A stretch of DNA of 64,000 nt from Cytobacillus firmus NBRC 15306 (GCF_001591465.1 NZ_BCUY01000015.1:1-64000); one strand, 5' to 3'; positions 1 through 8,339 are shown, numbered from the stretch's first letter. Notes: generated from the letters alone by a model not told the origin. Translations and numbers: made by a program.

Positions 1-18
1 TTGAGGGGCTGTTCACAG

Positions 19-1033
19 TTAATTAATGGTTTCGGGAATCACTTTAACTTTTTTCTGCTTTTTCTTTAACCAGCCAAAACGGAGACTGGACACAGAGAAC
101 AAGCGGTAAACCGCCGGAATCAGGAGAAGTGTAATAAAGGTAGCAAACAGCAGTCCGGAAATAATGACGGTTGCCATCGGCGCCTGGTAGTTGCCGGAAG
201 TTCCCGAAGCCAAACAAAAATGAAATCTTTCGTGCCGTTTTTCCATACAAAGGATGAGCTTTCAACCGGCTGAAATGTAATGTCAGCCACATCTTTCAAA
301 TCAACAAATCCATTTTGTGAGGGGATTGTGATATTCTGTACATCTGTGGCATTTTCCAGCTTCGTATTCCAGCGAAGGGCATCACTGCTGAGTTCTCCCA
401 GTGTGGCTTCGCTGTTAACCTGCTGAATCGCACCGATTACAGCTGCTGAATCCACTCCTTTTTCAGCCAATTTGCTGCGGTCCAATTCAATTAGTACCTC
501 GTGCTCCTGAACCCCTGCAAGCGATACATCCCGGACTTCCGGGAATGCTTCCAGGCGCGGCTCCAGAACTTTAGCAGCAAATGCGGTCATCTCTTCCATG
601 CTGCCGCCGGATACATCCATATAAAATTCATAGCTTTGAGTGGTACCGTACTGACCTGCTGTAACATCTGTAATCGCGGCATTGTCGCCCTTTGCTGCGT
701 TGGCAGCTGCCTCTATTTCATTAAACAGCTCATCGCCCAGCCCTTCATCGAACGTAATTTGAAGTGAGCTCCGTCCGATCGTAGTTGTAGAGTTTACGAC
801 TCGACTCCGTCAATCCCCCTGATCTGCTGCTCCAGGGGAATAGTGATTGATCGCTCCACTTCAGCCGCTGCCATCTCCCCGGCGCTGACCTCTACATAGG
901 CGCCATCCATCGTCACAGGCGGCATCAGCTCTTTATCCAAATCCATAATGGAATAGCTGCCGATAGCGAGAATTAATACAGTCATCAGGGCAACCAAAAT
1001 CTTTCTCTGCACAATCAATTTTAAGAATTTCAT
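19..1033 (-). pseudogene. Decayed RND-family efflux transporter (AcrB/SwrC-like)
   Basis: Three pieces of one inner-membrane proton-driven RND pump lie in order on the minus strand. The start piece (ATG at 1033, GAGGAG seven bases upstream) encodes the first transmembrane helix and runs to a stop at 794-796, ending in GIDGVES. The reading then continues in another frame (VNSTTTIGRSSLQITF, with homology through to about 225), so a frameshift sits near 790-796. After KNGTKDFIFV the porter domain stops abruptly and the last helix follows (APMATVIISGLLFAT, stop at 19-21). RND pumps are about 1,000 residues; only about 330 remain, so some 2 kb of the middle is missing near 200-225. The lesions are seen directly; the family assignment rests on recognised motifs. 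It cannot make a working pump. Confidence 0.85.
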
Positions 1034-1139
1034 TAACATTCTCCTCATATAGGGTGACAGGCACCACCCGAAATTTGTCGAAACAGAGAAATATCCTTGA
1101 GAGGGTATTTCTTTTTTTTGTTTCTGAAAACTAAATAGT

Positions 1140-1168
1140 TTGACAATTACCACGTTTAAAATCATGAT
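1140..1168 (+). promoter_or_regulatory. Putative sigma-A promoter for the BenE-type permease
   Basis: TTGACA at 1140-1145 is followed after 17 bases by CATGAT (four of six matches to the -10 consensus), about 37 bases before the permease start. It is the only good -35/-10 pair seen in this gap. Confidence 0.5.
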
Positions 1169-1204
1169 AGTAAGTAAAATATTCGAAAGTCGGGGGCAGA
1201 AAAA

Positions 1205-2434
1205 ATGGGTTTGCCGAAGGAGAGGCATAACGGATACAGTCAGGCGGAACAAATGGGTTCCTTCATAAGGGATCTGACAGCGGAAAACATTTCATCTGGT
1301 ATCATTGCAAGCACGCTGGTCATGACGGGGCCGGCACTGATCATCCTGCAGGCGGCGTCAGCAGGGAGATTCACGGATCAGCAGACGATTAACTGGATGT
1401 TTGCAGTATATTTTTTCGGAGGTGTCTACAGCATTCTTATGCCGCTTCTATATCGTATTCCCATTACAGGGGGGCATTCGATTACAGGTGCAGCATTTTT
1501 GGCGACGGTGACTGCGCAATACTCATATCCTGAGCTGATTGGCGGGTATGTGATGTCCGGGCTGCTGATTTTTCTGGTAGGCATTTCAGGCTTGTTTACA
1601 AAAATCATTGGCTGGGTTCCGAAAGAAGTGATCGCCTCCATGCTTGGCGGACTTGTTGCCGGGTATGTCGTGAAGCTCGTGCCTGCCATACAGGAAATGC
1701 CTGTTGTCGGAGGAGCGGCGTTAGTCAGTTTTCTGCTTTTTACGAGATATGTGAAAAAGTTCCCTCCTGTGCTCGCAGCAGTTGCGGCTGCCTTTGCCGC
1801 ATTGTTTTTAACAGCCGATGTACATCCGGCCAAAGAGATAGCGTATTTTCTGCCGTCTATTGAGATGCCCGAATTCAGCTGGATGGGGGTCGTAACCATT
1901 GCCCTCCCGCTCGCGATGCTGATTCTGAGCAATGATGCAGCACCAGGAATCGGGGCATTGGGAAGCGAAGATTTCAAGCCCCCTATTCGGAAAATTGTCT
2001 CATCAAGCGGCGTCTTCTCCGTAATCACCAGCTTCTTTGGCGGACAGTGTGCCAATATCGCCGGCATGATGAGCGCCATCTGTGCCGGACCGGATTCTGG
2101 GCCGAGGGAGAAAAGGTATATGGGAGCAGTGGTGTCAGGTGTAATTACGATTGTGTTCGGCATTTTCGCCTGGAAAATCGTGCCCTTTATCCAGTCGCTT
2201 CCGCAGGCATTTGTCTCACTGCTCGCCGGGTTCGCTCTGATTGGCGTCCTGCATTCCAGCCTGCAAACAGGCTTTTCCGGAAACCGGTACAGGTTAAGTG
2301 CCCTCGCAGCCTTCATCGTCACTTTATCAGGCGTGAGCTTTCTTCATATCAGCGCTCCTGTTTGGGGGCTTGTTGCGGGGGCGGTATTGGCGCGGACAAT
2401 AGAGAGGCAGTTGGATAGTTTGTCAGAAAAATAG
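1205..2434 (+). CDS. BenE-family (benzoate/H+ symporter-like) membrane permease
   Basis: A 409-residue integral membrane protein with about 11-12 hydrophobic segments, the usual length for the BenE family of proton-coupled aromatic-acid importers within the nucleobase-cation symporter fold. Recognisable features are an N-terminal ENISSGIIAS segment, the PITGGHSITGAAF motif on an early helix and NDAAPGIGALG in the middle. The start at 1205 has a GGGGGC stretch upstream; an in-frame ATG at 1253 would drop 16 polar residues and is possible. The next gene is a PucR/CdaR-type regulator in the same direction, 61 bases on, which may control it. BenE homologues in Bacillaceae have rarely been tested, so benzoate is a family-level guess; no benzoate-degrading enzymes are present nearby. 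Confidence 0.85.
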   Translation: MGLPKERHNGYSQAEQMGSFIRDLTAENISSGIIASTLVMTGPALIILQAASAGRFTDQQTINWMFAVYFFGGVYSILMPLLYRIPITGGHSITGAAFLATVTAQYSYPELIGGYVMSGLLIFLVGISGLFTKIIGWVPKEVIASMLGGLVAGYVVKLVPAIQEMPVVGGAALVSFLLFTRYVKKFPPVLAAVAAAFAALFLTADVHPAKEIAYFLPSIEMPEFSWMGVVTIALPLAMLILSNDAAPGIGALGSEDFKPPIRKIVSSSGVFSVITSFFGGQCANIAGMMSAICAGPDSGPREKRYMGAVVSGVITIVFGIFAWKIVPFIQSLPQAFVSLLAGFALIGVLHSSLQTGFSGNRYRLSALAAFIVTLSGVSFLHISAPVWGLVAGAVLARTIERQLDSLSEK

Positions 2435-2495
2435 ATAGGTTGAATAATAATAGATTGTAATGACATTCACCAGTCTATTAGAAAGGAGAACTGCT

Positions 2496-4082
2496 ATGAC
2501 TATCATGCAGGATAAGATCTCAAGGCTCTTGGAAATTAATCGCAGTTTAACCCAGTCTCTTGAACTGGAGGAAATTCTAAAAAGGCTGGTACAAGCAGCC
2601 TTTGATTTAGTAGACCATGCAGATACCACCATTCTTTACACATTAAAGGAAGATGGATTATTGCATTTTTCCAGCGGGGTCGGGGTGGAGACAGGATTTA
2701 TGAGCCAGGTGAAGTTTGAGCCGGGTGAATCCTTGACGGGGCTGGTATTTCTGACTAAAAAGGGCCTAATTGCATCAGGAAATGAGTTCAGGGAGCATAT
2801 GAGCCGTATGTCTGAGACAAATTATGTTCACTTTTTTAATGGAGTCTACCGGCGTGAAGTGAAGAGCGGTATCGTCGTCCCATTGGTTTATAAGGAGAAT
2901 TGCATTGGCGTGCTTGTGGTGGATAACTTCGACAGGGATGTACAGTTTACTGAAGCCGACTTTCAAGTGCTGGAGGTGGTGGCAGACCAGGCGGCAATTG
3001 CCATCATGAACTCGAAGCTTTACGAAGAAGTACGGCGAAAAAATGAGGAATTGAGCCAATCCCTTGATATCCACCGGAAATTTACGAAGATCCTGCTGGA
3101 GGGAAGGGGGACTTCGTATATCCTGGATACCATCAGTCACATTTTGGGCTCCCCTGTAATATTTGCAGAGTCAGCAATAAATCCATCGAGTTCTTTTCCA
3201 ATCATAAACTCCAACGAACTTTTCGGATATTTCCTTCTTGATGAGCCAGTTGAACGTTTGACCAATATCCAGAAAGCAGCTCTTGAACATGCTGCAACTG
3301 CTTTGTCACTGGAGTTTGTCAGGCAGAATACGCTTTTTGAAAAAGAGATGCATCTAAGGGAAGAGGCCTTTCATGATTTGATCAATGGCGGACGTCTGAA
3401 TGAAGGAATTCTGGAAAAGTTCCGCATGAATAAGAAAAGCAGCATCGCCTGTATGATGGTGGACTGCAAGTCCGGTTTTCTATGGGATGCAGCCTCCATC
3501 CTTCAAAAAGAAAAGCTCATCCGATCGATTGAGCAGATCATTATGAAATACTGTGAAACCTCAATCGTTTTTACGAAATCAAACCAAATCATAGCTCTCC
3601 TGGTGAATGGACGGAAAAAGTATGACCAATCTCTTGCTGATGCTATTCAGAAAAAAGTGAACAGAGCTGTCATAGGTTTGGGCAGAGAGGTTGCCTTAAC
3701 AGATATGACAGATACCTATCAGGAAGCTGCCGGAGCCCTATCATTTGCTAAAAACCATCAGCACAAAACCTATATCACTTATTCTGAGCTTGGTGCTGAA
3801 AGACTGTGGCTCAACACCGACCGCAGCTTGCTGAAAAAAATTGTCTCCGATAAAATTGGCTCTCTTTTAAAAATGGAGCCAGACTATTTGAAAACGATGC
3901 AAATCTTTCTGGCACATAATCAAAGCCATAAACAAACAGCAGAAGAGATGCATATCCATCCCAATACCCTGGCATACCGGCTGAAAAAAATTGAGAGCGA
4001 ACTGCAGCTTGATTTTTCCCGGAAAGAAGATTGGATTACAGTTGTCCTGGCCTTCCAGGTTTTCGACTTTTTAAACCCTTAA
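2496..4082 (+). CDS. PucR/CdaR-type transcriptional regulator with GAF domain
   Basis: A 528-residue cytoplasmic activator. Residues about 20-180 form a GAF-type sensor domain, the middle region is the GGDEF-like fold typical of this family, and the C-terminus carries the PucR helix-turn-helix (HKQTAEEMHIHPNTLAYRLK, near residues 480-500). Such proteins activate purine, sugar-diacid or amino-acid catabolic genes in response to a small molecule. The start at 2496 is chosen over 2460 because AAAGGAG lies eight bases before it. It sits between a BenE-type permease and a damaged aldehyde dehydrogenase followed by the DUF3100/amidohydrolase genes, so it probably regulates one of these; the ligand cannot be told from sequence. 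Confidence 0.85.
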   Translation: MTIMQDKISRLLEINRSLTQSLELEEILKRLVQAAFDLVDHADTTILYTLKEDGLLHFSSGVGVETGFMSQVKFEPGESLTGLVFLTKKGLIASGNEFREHMSRMSETNYVHFFNGVYRREVKSGIVVPLVYKENCIGVLVVDNFDRDVQFTEADFQVLEVVADQAAIAIMNSKLYEEVRRKNEELSQSLDIHRKFTKILLEGRGTSYILDTISHILGSPVIFAESAINPSSSFPIINSNELFGYFLLDEPVERLTNIQKAALEHAATALSLEFVRQNTLFEKEMHLREEAFHDLINGGRLNEGILEKFRMNKKSSIACMMVDCKSGFLWDAASILQKEKLIRSIEQIIMKYCETSIVFTKSNQIIALLVNGRKKYDQSLADAIQKKVNRAVIGLGREVALTDMTDTYQEAAGALSFAKNHQHKTYITYSELGAERLWLNTDRSLLKKIVSDKIGSLLKMEPDYLKTMQIFLAHNQSHKQTAEEMHIHPNTLAYRLKKIESELQLDFSRKEDWITVVLAFQVFDFLNP

Positions 4083-4189
4083 TTGGGGATTGCCACAAAG
4101 AAGGAGAGGAATATTTGTTTATCGGCACGTGTACATAGAATATTCGAAATATTATAATAATCTCAGCTTAAGCGATAAGGGGAGATTGG

Positions 4190-4522
4190 ATGAGTACAGA
4201 GGTTAATAGCCAGAAAACTGCGTTCTGGAATACTGGTGCAGAAACTTATTACAATTACATCGGAGGGGAATGGGTTCCTTCTGTGACAGGGGAAACGTAT
4301 CCCAGCTTGAATCCTGCCCATATAGATGAGGTACTGGGTTACTTTCAGAAGTCGAATGAGGTTGATGTGCAAAAAGCAATTGAAAGTGCAAAGAGGGCTT
4401 TTCCCGAATGGAAAAATACATCTCCAATCAGCCGGGGGGACATCCTTTTTAAACTGATCTTTCTCATCCAGCAGGAAAAAGAGGAATGGGAAGGCGATGG
4501 AGCAAGGAAAGGGCAAGCTTGA
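4190..4522 (+). pseudogene. Aldehyde dehydrogenase, N-terminal remnant
   Basis: The first 100 or so residues match the start of NAD(P)-dependent aldehyde dehydrogenases of the YcbD/GucD kind: YNYIGGEWVPS, a NPAH...EVLG stretch, VQKAIESAKRAFPEW and the ISRGDILFK region. Full enzymes have about 480-490 residues; this one stops at 110. The reading after EEKEEW degenerates, and KAMEQGKGKL in another frame (about 4492-4550) looks like continuation, so a frameshift followed by a large deletion removed the catalytic cysteine and glutamate. The start has GGGGAGA upstream, so it may still be translated. In related loci the intact enzyme would be a catabolic partner of the neighbouring PucR-type regulator. 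Confidence 0.8.
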
Positions 4523-4576
4523 TTCTTCTGCTGTGTGCGGATCAATCTAGTAATCTTTTAAACTAGGGGGGGAAAC

Positions 4577-5398
4577 ATGAAAAATGAAAAGACAGAAATT
4601 TTAAAAGATTGGCGCTTGCATGCCGTTGTGCTGGTTCTGGTCGCGGCTACCGAAGCGATTGGACAGATCAGCTTTAAAGTAGGCGCAGGAGTTATTCTGC
4701 TGCTGCCTATGCTTTATGCTTTTTTTCTGGGGCTGGGTCTTTACTTCACTCCGCTTATTAAGGAGAAACAGGCTAAAAATGCAGAGCCCCTCATCGTGCT
4801 TGGGGTTACTCTTTTAATTGCAAAAATTGGCGTAACGATTGGGCCGCAAATCGAGGCAATCATTGCGGCGGGGCCGTCATTATTGCTTCAGGAACTTGGT
4901 AACCTGGGAACGATCTTATTTGCACTGCCAGTGGCCATTTTTCTTGGCTTTAAAAGAGAAGCCATTGGCATGACCCACTCGATTGGCCGGGAGCCGAACG
5001 TCGGGCTGATTATGAATAAATACGGATTTGATTCGCCAGAAGGCAGAGGAGTAATGGCTATTTATATTTTCGGTACTGTGTTTGGTGCTGCCTTCCTCGG
5101 ATTGATTTCCGGATTCCTGGCGACCATTACCCCGCTCCATCCGCTGTCTTTTGCGATGGCATCAGGGGTGGGAAGCGGCAGCATGATGGCGGCCGCCAGC
5201 GGATCGCTCGTCGCTGCCTTCCCTGAAATGGAGGCGCAGATTGTTGCCTTCGCAGGCGCCAGTAACCTGCTTTCACTTTCAACAGGCCTGTATGCCAGTA
5301 TTTTTATTGGATTGCCTCTTACTGAGAAGCTGTACAGCATCATGATGAAACGCAAAGAGAAAAAGGCTTCGGACAAAGGGGGAGATATCCATGCTTAA
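4577..5398 (+). CDS. DUF3100-family integral membrane protein
   Basis: A 273-residue membrane protein with about eight hydrophobic helices and a GREPNVGLIMNKYG loop, recognisable as a DUF3100 protein. No reaction is established for the family; its repeated small-residue-rich helices (ASGVGSGSMMAAASGSL) resemble those of secondary transporters. The start has a GGGGGG ribosome site six or so bases upstream. Its last codons overlap the start of the next membrane gene by eight bases, and an M20 amidohydrolase follows, which suggests uptake or export of the hydrolase's substrate (an N-carbamoyl or ureido compound, for example). That role is inference only. Confidence 0.75.
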   Translation: MKNEKTEILKDWRLHAVVLVLVAATEAIGQISFKVGAGVILLLPMLYAFFLGLGLYFTPLIKEKQAKNAEPLIVLGVTLLIAKIGVTIGPQIEAIIAAGPSLLLQELGNLGTILFALPVAIFLGFKREAIGMTHSIGREPNVGLIMNKYGFDSPEGRGVMAIYIFGTVFGAAFLGLISGFLATITPLHPLSFAMASGVGSGSMMAAASGSLVAAFPEMEAQIVAFAGASNLLSLSTGLYASIFIGLPLTEKLYSIMMKRKEKKASDKGGDIHA

Positions 5399-5843
5399 AA
5401 ATATCACTGAATGGTTTTTGATATTGGCGATTTTTGGTCTTTCAGCGCTGATCGGAAACTGGGTAGGCTACGATATCCTGCCGTCTGCAGCCATTCCAGG
5501 CATGCTTGTATTAATTGTCATCAGTGTGCTCGGGCTGATTCTTGAAAAAGTGCTGCCAGGCAATATCCCGAGCGTCGGATATATCGGGATTATCGGAATC
5601 ATCGTTTCCATTCCAGGAGTACCAGGATCTGAATATGTTGTCGAATGGACAACCCAGGTCAATATTTTGGCTCTTGCTACACCGATTCTCGCTTATGCAG
5701 GGATCTCGATCGGAAAGAACTGGGCTGACTTTTCCAAGTTGGGCTGGAGAAGCATTATTGTCGCAGTCTTCGTGTTCTTCGGAACCTTCATCGGATCTGC
5801 AGTAATTGCCGAGATTATTCTGCGGATGCAGGGAATTATTTAA
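5391..5843 (+). CDS. Small four-to-five-helix membrane protein, partner of DUF3100 protein
   Basis: A 150-residue protein that is almost wholly hydrophobic: helices near residues 8-25, 32-50, 60-78, 92-108 and 121-142. I do not recognise a named family with certainty; the pattern recalls short halves of DUF340/LysO-type exporters. It overlaps the DUF3100 gene by eight bases with its own AAAGGGGGAG ribosome site inside that gene, so the two are translationally coupled and probably form one complex. A strong terminator follows directly, closing the pair as a transcription unit separate from the downstream amidohydrolase. Confidence 0.7.
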   Translation: MLKNITEWFLILAIFGLSALIGNWVGYDILPSAAIPGMLVLIVISVLGLILEKVLPGNIPSVGYIGIIGIIVSIPGVPGSEYVVEWTTQVNILALATPILAYAGISIGKNWADFSKLGWRSIIVAVFVFFGTFIGSAVIAEIILRMQGII

Positions 5844-5853
5844 TGATTTGCGG

Positions 5854-5883
5854 CCTGGCAGGTGGATATCTGCCGGGTTTTTT
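5854..5883 (+). terminator. Rho-independent terminator after the DUF3100 pair
   Basis: CCTGGCAG and CTGCCGGG arms flank an eight-base loop and are followed by a run of six T. Confidence 0.8.
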
Positions 5884-5930
5884 GCTCTGAATCAGTCATA
5901 AAGTCATTATTTTATAACTGTTTCTAAAGA

Positions 5931-6039
5931 TATCGGCCGCTTTAACAGATTTATCGGCCAGATTAAAAATTTATCGGTTACTTTTTTGATATATCGGTCA
6001 AAATTCTATTTTATCGGTCAGTTTTCCAATATTTCGGTC
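5931..6039. repeat. Phased array of octamer TATCGGYC, 20-bp period
   Basis: Six copies of TATCGGYC (the last one TTTCGGTC, the third ending TT) begin at 5931, 5952, 5972, 5992, 6012 and 6032: one 21-bp step and four exact 20-bp steps. The bases between are A/T-rich and unrelated. The reverse complement, GRCCGATA, is the same word that makes up the array at 37339-37477. It fills the gap between the DUF3100 pair's terminator and the amidohydrolase gene. Function unknown. Confidence 0.85.
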
Positions 6040-6115
6040 ACTTCGCGCAGAATCAACATTTCAGTAATCTCACAGTGTCAATAGTATCTCAACAAAATTA
6101 GAAAGAGTGAAACCC

Positions 6116-7399
6116 ATGAACCTTTATGAACAGTTAGTAAAAGATTATGACAAGGAACTAACCCACTCGGGTGTAAACGGCGAAAGATTGGCCTCAAGAC
6201 TTGATGAGCTTTCAAGGATAGGCCTAATGGACAGCGGCGGGGTGACCCGCCCGGGCTATTCTGCCGAAGAGAAAGAAGCGAAAGAGCTAGTAATCAAGTG
6301 GATGAAAAACGCTGGTCTTACTGTGACTGAAGATGGAGCAGGAAATGTATTCGGCAGATTGGAAGGCAAAACAGCAGGACCCTCAATCGCTTCAGGTTCT
6401 CATGTTGACAGTGTTCCAAATGGCGGGCACTTTGATGGGCCGTTAGGGGTTCTCTCAGCATTGGAAGTTGCCGAGTCATGGAGAGAAACGGGATTCATAC
6501 CTGAGAAGCCGTACGAGATTGTTATTTTTTCAGATGAAGAGGGTTCGAGATTCAAGAGCAGCTTAACAGGCAGCCGGGCGTTTATGGGTCAGCTGAAGCC
6601 GGAGGAAATGGATAGCCTGCATGATGAAAATGGCAAAACGTTTCGGGAGGTGTTGAGCGAATATGGCAGCAGCGCGGAAGAGTGCTTAAAGGCAGGAAGA
6701 AACGGGCGTGAATTCGAAACCTTTGTGGAAGTCCATATCGAGCAGGGAAAGGTGCTTGAAAGAGAGAATCAGCCAGTTGGAGTGGTAAAAGGCATTGCAG
6801 GTCCAGCCTCTCTGGAGGTTACGTTTACAGGAGAAGCCGGCCATGCGGGAAATACGCCAATGGCTGGACGCAGAGATCCCTTAGTGGCTGCCTCATTATT
6901 TGTAGCAGCCATCGAGAATTTTCCAAAGCAGATCAGTGATACAGCTGTTGCCACTGTCGGAAAGCTGAACGTGCATCCGAATGGCTTTAATGTCATCGCA
7001 CAGGAAGTAATATTAACAGTGGATATCCGGGATATTTTTGAAGAAACCCGTGATCAGCTGCTTGATCTAATTAAGACTGAAGCGGTGAAAATTGCAGAGG
7101 AACGAGGTATTGATGTGCAAATGAACCTGAATGCCAAAATTAAACCTCTGCCAATTAGTGAAATTCTGCAGGCTGGTATTGCAGAATCTCTGACTAAGTT
7201 TAATATTAATCCTGTTTACATCCCGAGCGGAGCAGGCCATGACACCATGATCGTCGGAACAGAAGTGCCGGCCGCCATGCTGTTCGTCCGCAGCAGGGAT
7301 GGCATCAGCCATAATCCGCGGGAATGGACGTCATTAAATGACTGTGTATATGGTGTACATGTTTTGAAACATTTTGTTGAAGGGCTTATGAAAAAATAG
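6116..7399 (+). CDS. M20-family amidohydrolase (N-carbamoyl-L-amino acid hydrolase / allantoate amidohydrolase)
   Basis: A 427-residue cytoplasmic, metal-dependent hydrolase that splits ureido or carbamoyl amides. The two-metal site of the M20 peptidase fold is visible: GSHVDSVPNGG and FDGPLG (residues about 97-115), SDEEGSRF (about 140), VHIEQGKVLE (about 205) and GAGHDTM (about 375). The length is normal for the AllC/AmaB/HyuC group. The start at 6116 is preferred to GTG 6107 because GAAAGAG would overlap the latter. It lies downstream of the phased octamer array and the DUF3100 membrane pair. Sequence alone does not separate allantoate from N-carbamoyl amino acid substrates. Confidence 0.88.
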   Translation: MNLYEQLVKDYDKELTHSGVNGERLASRLDELSRIGLMDSGGVTRPGYSAEEKEAKELVIKWMKNAGLTVTEDGAGNVFGRLEGKTAGPSIASGSHVDSVPNGGHFDGPLGVLSALEVAESWRETGFIPEKPYEIVIFSDEEGSRFKSSLTGSRAFMGQLKPEEMDSLHDENGKTFREVLSEYGSSAEECLKAGRNGREFETFVEVHIEQGKVLERENQPVGVVKGIAGPASLEVTFTGEAGHAGNTPMAGRRDPLVAASLFVAAIENFPKQISDTAVATVGKLNVHPNGFNVIAQEVILTVDIRDIFEETRDQLLDLIKTEAVKIAEERGIDVQMNLNAKIKPLPISEILQAGIAESLTKFNINPVYIPSGAGHDTMIVGTEVPAAMLFVRSRDGISHNPREWTSLNDCVYGVHVLKHFVEGLMKK

Positions 7400-7415
7400 A
7401 AAAGGAGCAATCTGC

Positions 7416-7913
7416 ATGATTATCCGCCACATTACCCCAGCAGACGCCCAATCCCTGGCAAATCTAATTACCCAAGTAGAAAACGAATCAGACTACATGC
7501 TATTTGAGCCAGGTGAAAGGCAGACATCAGCCGAGGCGCAGCTTAAGAGAATTGAAGCCATTCAAAAAGTAGACCATTCGGCCATCATCATCGCGGAACA
7601 GAATAACAGATTGATAGGCTTCGTAATGGCCGTCGGCGGTGCTGCAAAGAGAAACCGGCACTCAGCCTATCTGGTTGCAGGCATTATCAGGGAACACAGA
7701 GGCCGGGGCATCGGCACTAAACTGTTTGAAGAACTGGAGCGCTGGGCGCGTGAACACCATATCCACAGGCTTGAGCTTACAACAGTTATTCACAATCAGG
7801 CAGGTGTCACCCTCTACAAAAAGGCAGGATTCCAGATCGAAGGCACCAAAAAACATTCGCTTATGATAAACGGCGAATTTGTGGATGAATACTATATGGG
7901 TAAGCTGCTATAA
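7416..7913 (+). CDS. GNAT-family N-acetyltransferase
   Basis: A 165-residue acetyl-CoA-dependent acetyltransferase. The acetyl-CoA loop is HRGRGIGTKLFEELERW (residues about 94-110) and the C-terminal strand carries LYKKAGFQIEG, both standard for the fold. AAAAGGAG precedes the ATG. It is 16 bases after the amidohydrolase and ends at a strong terminator, so the two are probably co-transcribed. The acceptor substrate is not predictable. Confidence 0.85.
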   Translation: MIIRHITPADAQSLANLITQVENESDYMLFEPGERQTSAEAQLKRIEAIQKVDHSAIIIAEQNNRLIGFVMAVGGAAKRNRHSAYLVAGIIREHRGRGIGTKLFEELERWAREHHIHRLELTTVIHNQAGVTLYKKAGFQIEGTKKHSLMINGEFVDEYYMGKLL

Positions 7914-7916
7914 CAG

Positions 7917-7955
7917 AAAGGCCACTCCTTTTAAAACAAGGGGAATGGCCTTTTC
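7917..7955 (+). terminator. Rho-independent terminator after the acetyltransferase
   Basis: AAAGGCCACTCC pairs imperfectly with GGGAATGGCCTTTT around a loop of about 14 bases, ending in a T-rich run. Confidence 0.8.
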
Positions 7956-8015
7956 TTCAGGTCTAAACCCTGATGGCACTTCAGAAAGAGAGAAAAAGGG
8001 TATCGGCGAGTTTGA

Positions 8016-8144
8016 GTCCCAACCCGGCCCAACTTCAGACACAGAAAGCCGAAATACGACAACCAGAGTCCGAACCAGCCCAAACTTCAGACAGAGAAAT
8101 CCCAAACTCCGTCGGCAGAGTCGGAACCCAGAGTTTCCGACAAG
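8016..8144. repeat. Degenerate tandem repeat, 52-bp period
   Basis: Units begin with GTCCSAACC at 8016, 8068 and (as GTCGGAACC) 8120, exactly 52 bases apart. CAACTTCAGACACAGAAA in the first unit corresponds to AAACTTCAGACAGAGAAA in the second; the third is shorter and more diverged. The stretch is C/A-rich and unlike its surroundings. Frames open across it encode only low-complexity protein, so it is treated as non-coding repeat DNA between a terminator and the TAXI-TRAP promoter. Confidence 0.65.
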
Positions 8145-8294
8145 AAACCCACCCCCGCCGTCCTCCCCCTCTTAATAAAATGAACCTCCAATCCCCACAA
8201 GGTAAATTTTCCTATTTTCATTTCATAAACCACCGTATTCTCAAGGAATCTAGCATATAACTCCACTAAACAAAAAGAAAAATCAGAATTTTAA

Positions 8295-8324
8295 TTGAAT
8301 TCAAAACGTGTAATCTTATATACT
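8295..8324 (+). promoter_or_regulatory. Sigma-A promoter of the TAXI-TRAP/2-hydroxyacid operon
   Basis: TTGAAT (8295-8300) and TATACT (8319-8324) are 18 bases apart and lie 55 bases upstream of the binding-protein gene. The -10 overlaps a GntR-type palindrome and a cre-like site lies just downstream, the expected layout for a repressed catabolic promoter. Confidence 0.6.
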
Positions 8325-8336
8325 TGTAATACAAGT
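8322..8336. promoter_or_regulatory. Putative FadR/GntR-type operator
   Basis: ACTTGTAATACAAGT is a perfect odd palindrome (seven-base arms around one A). It contains the TTGT-N-ACAA pattern typical of operators for FCD-domain GntR regulators, one of which is encoded in this operon at 11387-12106. It overlaps the -10 box, so binding would block transcription until the inducer is present. Confidence 0.6.
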
Positions 8337-8339
8337 TTG

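Noticed and set aside
1426-2322. 298-codon open frame opposite the BenE-type permease
   Set aside because: Shadow of a membrane-protein gene; composition is the complement of hydrophobic codons, no ribosome site, no family resemblance.
5931-6039. CRISPR array
   Set aside because: Repeat unit is only eight bases and spacers 12; no cas genes. The same holds for 37339-37477.
7973-8260. Open frames across the 52-bp repeat
   Set aside because: Repeat-driven low-complexity peptide (Gln, Pro, Glu, Ser) without ribosome site, directly after a terminator.
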